8,955 bases of DNA, taken from contig SEEY01000119.1 in the NCBI GenBank assembly GCA_004211235.1, positions 1 to 8,955 of the forward strand. The letters run 5' to 3'. Positions 7,112 to 8,955 of this stretch are shown here, piece by piece. This DNA comes from Rubrivivax sp. Its GTDB lineage: Bacteria; Pseudomonadota; Gammaproteobacteria; Burkholderiales; Burkholderiaceae. How positions within the stretch are numbered: the stretch's first letter is position 1; each line of letters starts with the position of its first letter. The notes under the pieces were generated by a model. That model was not told the DNA's origin and ran no database searches. It was given only the letters and a program-made list of their open reading frames with translations. The position numbers and the translations under genes are program-made.

Positions 7112-7112
7112 G

Positions 7113-7202
7113 TCACTCGCTGCCCACTGCCACGAGGAAGCAGTAGGCGAGCACCGCAATCGCCAGCCACAGGCCGAACGAGGTGACGGGGATTCGCATC
7201 AT
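7113..7202 (-). CDS. Putative 29-residue single-span membrane peptide
   Basis: A short open frame with two consecutive ATG codons (7202 and 7199). A strong Shine-Dalgarno, GGAGG (7212-7208), lies five bases before the first ATG and eight before the second. The product starts MMRIPVTSFG, then has one hydrophobic span at about residues 9-27 (FGLWLAIAVLAYCFLVAVG), and ends SE before TGA. It lies tail to tail with selD, one base apart. It follows the DUF1501 gene on the same strand, with a strong hairpin between them. I do not recognise a family. The combination of a strong ribosome binding site, basic N-terminus and a clean membrane helix argues for a real small protein. Against it are its length and the chance of finding hydrophobic short frames in GC-rich DNA. 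Confidence 0.5.
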   Translation of the reverse strand: MMRIPVTSFGLWLAIAVLAYCFLVAVGSE

Positions 7203-7207
7203 GTTGA

Positions 7208-7212
7208 CCTCC
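7208..7212 (-). promoter_or_regulatory. Strong ribosome binding site before the 29-residue ORF
   Basis: GGAGG within GGGAGGT on the minus strand, 5 and 8 bases before the two candidate ATG codons. It is the strongest Shine-Dalgarno match seen in this window and is the main support for the small ORF. Confidence 0.5.
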
Positions 7213-7266
7213 CAAACGCACGCATTCCGGGCCGAGCGCCGGGCCGCTCCCAAGCCGGCCCGCCAT

Positions 7267-7301
7267 GGCGATGCTTGCCGGTCGAACCGGCAAGCATCGC
7301 C
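7267..7301. terminator. Perfect 16-bp hairpin, possible bidirectional terminator or REP-like palindrome
   Basis: Left arm ggcgatgcttgccggt (7267-7282), loop cga, right arm accggcaagcatcgcc (7286-7301). It sits between the convergent selD (plus) and DUF1501 (minus) genes, where a bidirectional terminator is expected. Neither strand has a T-run after the stem: the plus side continues with gccccctcgggggg. It may therefore work by another route or be a palindromic repeat. The rest of 7203-7367 shows only further GC-rich inverted stretches and no gene. Confidence 0.6.
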
Positions 7302-7367
7302 GCCCCCTCGGGGGGCCGACTGGGCCGGCCCGCGTTCAGCGGTGCAGGAACGGGCGAGGGGCTCACT

Positions 7368-8621
7368 TCACGCCCGTACCAGCTTGTCCGCATAACGCCA
7401 AGTCTGCGGTGCCTGGGGAAACACTGTCGCCAGTGCGGTTTCCGACAGGCCGAGGTGGCGCAGCAGCAGCGGCGAGAGCACCTGGCGGAAGTCGTTGGCC
7501 ACGGCGAGGTCGCGGCCGTCGGCCAGCGCGGCCTTGTCCAGCCCCGGCCAGTCGCCCAGCACCTGGCCGCCCGCCACGGGGCCGCCCATCAGCCACATGA
7601 CATTCCCGCGGCCGTGGTCGGTGCCGCCGTTGCCGTTCTGGCGCAGCGTGCGGCCGAACTCGCTGATGACGACGATGACGGTGTCGCGGTAGGTATCGCC
7701 CAGGCCGAGGGCGAGCGCGTCCAGGCCCTCGCCCAGGCTGGCCAGGCGGTTGGCGAGCTGGCCACGGGCGGCGCCCTGGTTGACGTGCGTGTCCCAGCCG
7801 CCCACCGCGGTGAAGGCGAGCTGGGTGTGCGGATCCTTGCGGATCAGCGTGCCGAGCCGCCGGGCGTCGGCGGCAAAGCTGCGCGCGGACGGCGCGCCGG
7901 CGTCGGCGCTCGGGTCCATGGAGCGCTCGCCCGGGGCCATGCCCGTGGCCGAGCCGGATGCCATGCTGCGCGCCATCTCGCCGCGGCCCTGCGTGGTGTC
8001 GCGCAGCGTGCCACTGAGCTGGGCGTCGCTGGCGTAGAGCTTGGCGAGACCGGCCTGCATCTGCGGGTCGTCGATGGCGCGGCGCTGCATCGCGTTGGGC
8101 CCCAGCCCCAGGCTGGCGACGCTTGCGGTGCCGGAGAAGATGCGCGGCGGCGATTGGCCCATGCTGATGGCCCGCGTCGGCGCGGGCTCGCCGGGCAGCG
8201 CCGTCAGCAGCCGGTTGAGCCAGCCGTCGGGCGTGGACTTGCGGCCGGGCGTGCCGGACTCGAGGTAGTCCTGCGCGTCGAAGTGGGAGCGTGTCGGGTC
8301 CGGCGAGCCGCTGGCATGCACGAAGGCGAGCTGGCCACCGTCCCAGTGACGCTTCAGCGGGCTCAAGGACGGGTGCAGGCCGAACAGCGAGTCGAGCTTG
8401 AGGAGGCCGTCCTCGGCGCCGGGTGGTGGCAGCGCGATCTGCGGGCGGCTGGCGGCATAGTCGCGCTCGCCGTAGGGCGCAACGACCGACAGGCCGTCCA
8501 CCGCGCCACGCAGCATGACGACGACGAGCTTTTTCTGCACCCCGCCCTGGGCACGCACCAGGGACACGGGCAGGCCGCCGAGCGTGAAGGCGCCGAAATT
8601 GAGGAGTTGGCGACGCAGCAT
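7368..8621 (-). CDS. DUF1501 family exported protein
   Basis: 417 residues, the typical size of DUF1501 proteins, which have an alkaline phosphatase/sulfatase-like fold; the biochemical function is not known to me. The N-terminus 'MLRRQLLNFGAFTLGGLPVSLVRAQ' looks like an export signal with an arginine pair (Tat-like, though not the full consensus), probably cleaved after ARA/VRA near residue 24. Family landmarks are 'VVMLRGAVDGLSVVAPYGERDY' features (34-55), 'SHFDAQDYLESG' (112-123), 'GGWDTHVNQG' (274-283), 'VVISEFGRTLRQNGNGGTDHGRG' features (317-339) and 'DFRQVLSPLLLRHLGL' (377-392). Asp and His residues in GGWDTH and TDHG are candidate metal ligands by analogy. AGGA lies six bases before the ATG and overlaps the stop of the upstream DUF1800 gene, so the two are cotranscribed and probably coupled. 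Confidence 0.93.
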   Translation of the reverse strand: MLRRQLLNFGAFTLGGLPVSLVRAQGGVQKKLVVVMLRGAVDGLSVVAPYGERDYAASRPQIALPPPGAEDGLLKLDSLFGLHPSLSPLKRHWDGGQLAFVHASGSPDPTRSHFDAQDYLESGTPGRKSTPDGWLNRLLTALPGEPAPTRAISMGQSPPRIFSGTASVASLGLGPNAMQRRAIDDPQMQAGLAKLYASDAQLSGTLRDTTQGRGEMARSMASGSATGMAPGERSMDPSADAGAPSARSFAADARRLGTLIRKDPHTQLAFTAVGGWDTHVNQGAARGQLANRLASLGEGLDALALGLGDTYRDTVIVVISEFGRTLRQNGNGGTDHGRGNVMWLMGGPVAGGQVLGDWPGLDKAALADGRDLAVANDFRQVLSPLLLRHLGLSETALATVFPQAPQTWRYADKLVRA

Positions 8622-8629
8622 GGCGGGTC

Positions 8630-8955
8630 CTATCGCTTCATGAAATCGGGAGAGGCGAGCAGCAGCGCCACCTGCTGGCCGGCGGGTTCGGCCGCCAACG
8701 TGCGGCGCGTCGGTTCGCTGACCGAGGCACCGAGGGTGCTGCCGAGCCGGTCGGCGCCGATGCCGCTGCGCGCGCCCAGCGTCATCGCCAGCTGCACGCG
8801 CTGCGTCAGCGCCTCGGGGTTGCGCCAGGCGGCGGCGGTGTTCTTGTAGCCGTCGGGCGTCTGCGCACCGAACAGCGGCTGGCCGGCCTGGGCCAGTGCC
8901 TGCTGCAGCGGCTGCGGGTTGACGAGCGGCAGGTCGAGCGCGCGCAGGCTGGACA
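8630..8955 (-). CDS. DUF1800 family protein, C-terminal part (runs off right edge)
   Basis: 108 complete codons including the TAG stop at 8632-8630; the start lies beyond the window. The visible part begins SSLRALDLPLVNPQPLQQAL, continues 'GQPLFGAQTPDGYKNTAAAWRNPEALTQRVQLA' in pieces typical of the DUF1800 C-terminus (a 'QPLF..PTPxGY....AW..P..L..R...A' pattern), and ends 'ALLLASPDFMKR'. The final LLASPxFxxR is highly typical of the family. DUF1800 proteins are usually found directly upstream of DUF1501 proteins, as here (8-base gap), which supports both calls. The function is unknown, and an exported location is inferred from the family. Most of the domain is not visible. Confidence 0.85.
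   Translation of the reverse strand, partial: SSLRALDLPLVNPQPLQQALAQAGQPLFGAQTPDGYKNTAAAWRNPEALTQRVQLAMTLGARSGIGADRLGSTLGASVSEPTRRTLAAEPAGQQVALLLASPDFMKR

Noticed and set aside
5594..7159. 521-codon minus-strand open frame opposite mnmH and selD
   Set aside because: His/Arg/Gly-rich shadow; the plus strand carries two enzymes with all catalytic motifs.
6993..8849. 618-codon plus-strand open frame opposite the DUF1501 gene
   Set aside because: It starts inside selD in another frame and covers the antisense of DUF1501 and DUF1800; no recognisable domain.

Overview
The window is very GC-rich (roughly 70% by eye) and densely coded, with third codon positions almost always G or C. This and the gene types suggest a betaproteobacterium, most likely Burkholderiales (Rubrivivax/Roseateles/Leptothrix-like). 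That placement is an inference from composition and protein style; no ribosomal or other phylogenetic marker is present.

Region 1 (1-4781, all minus strand) is a tripartite ABC efflux locus. In transcription order it has a periplasmic adaptor (MacA/HlyD type, 4781-3504), an unusual 776-base spacer, a MacB/LolD-type ATPase (2727-2044), a TolC-like outer-membrane channel (2047-770, TTG start) and an FtsX/MacB-type permease that runs off the left edge (770-1). The last three genes overlap (TTGA and TGATG junctions), so they are translationally coupled. Together they could form a pump spanning both membranes; the substrate cannot be read from the sequence. The adaptor is preceded by a good sigma-54 promoter match, and further upstream by a palindrome plus a phased repeat that could be an activator or repressor site.

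The spacer between adaptor and ATPase holds a 632-base concentric palindrome (2821-3452). It has identical 78-base inverted outer arms, about 94-base imperfect middle arms, and a central perfect 29-bp hairpin. It looks like dispersed, non-coding repeat material that has entered the operon.

Region 2 (4927-7111, plus strand) is a selenium operon: mnmH/selU (tRNA 2-selenouridine synthase) followed by selD (selenophosphate synthetase). SelD makes selenophosphate from selenide and ATP, and MnmH uses it to convert 2-thiouridine to 2-selenouridine at the wobble position of certain tRNAs. Selenocysteine genes (selA, selB, selC) are not in the window.

Region 3 (7112-7367) is a short convergent intergenic region. 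It holds a 29-codon membrane-peptide ORF with a strong ribosome binding site (minus strand) and a 16-bp perfect hairpin with a three-base loop.

Region 4 (7368-8955, minus strand) is a DUF1800-DUF1501 pair of exported proteins of unknown function; DUF1800 is cut by the right edge. No rRNA, tRNA, CRISPR array, transposase or phage gene was seen.
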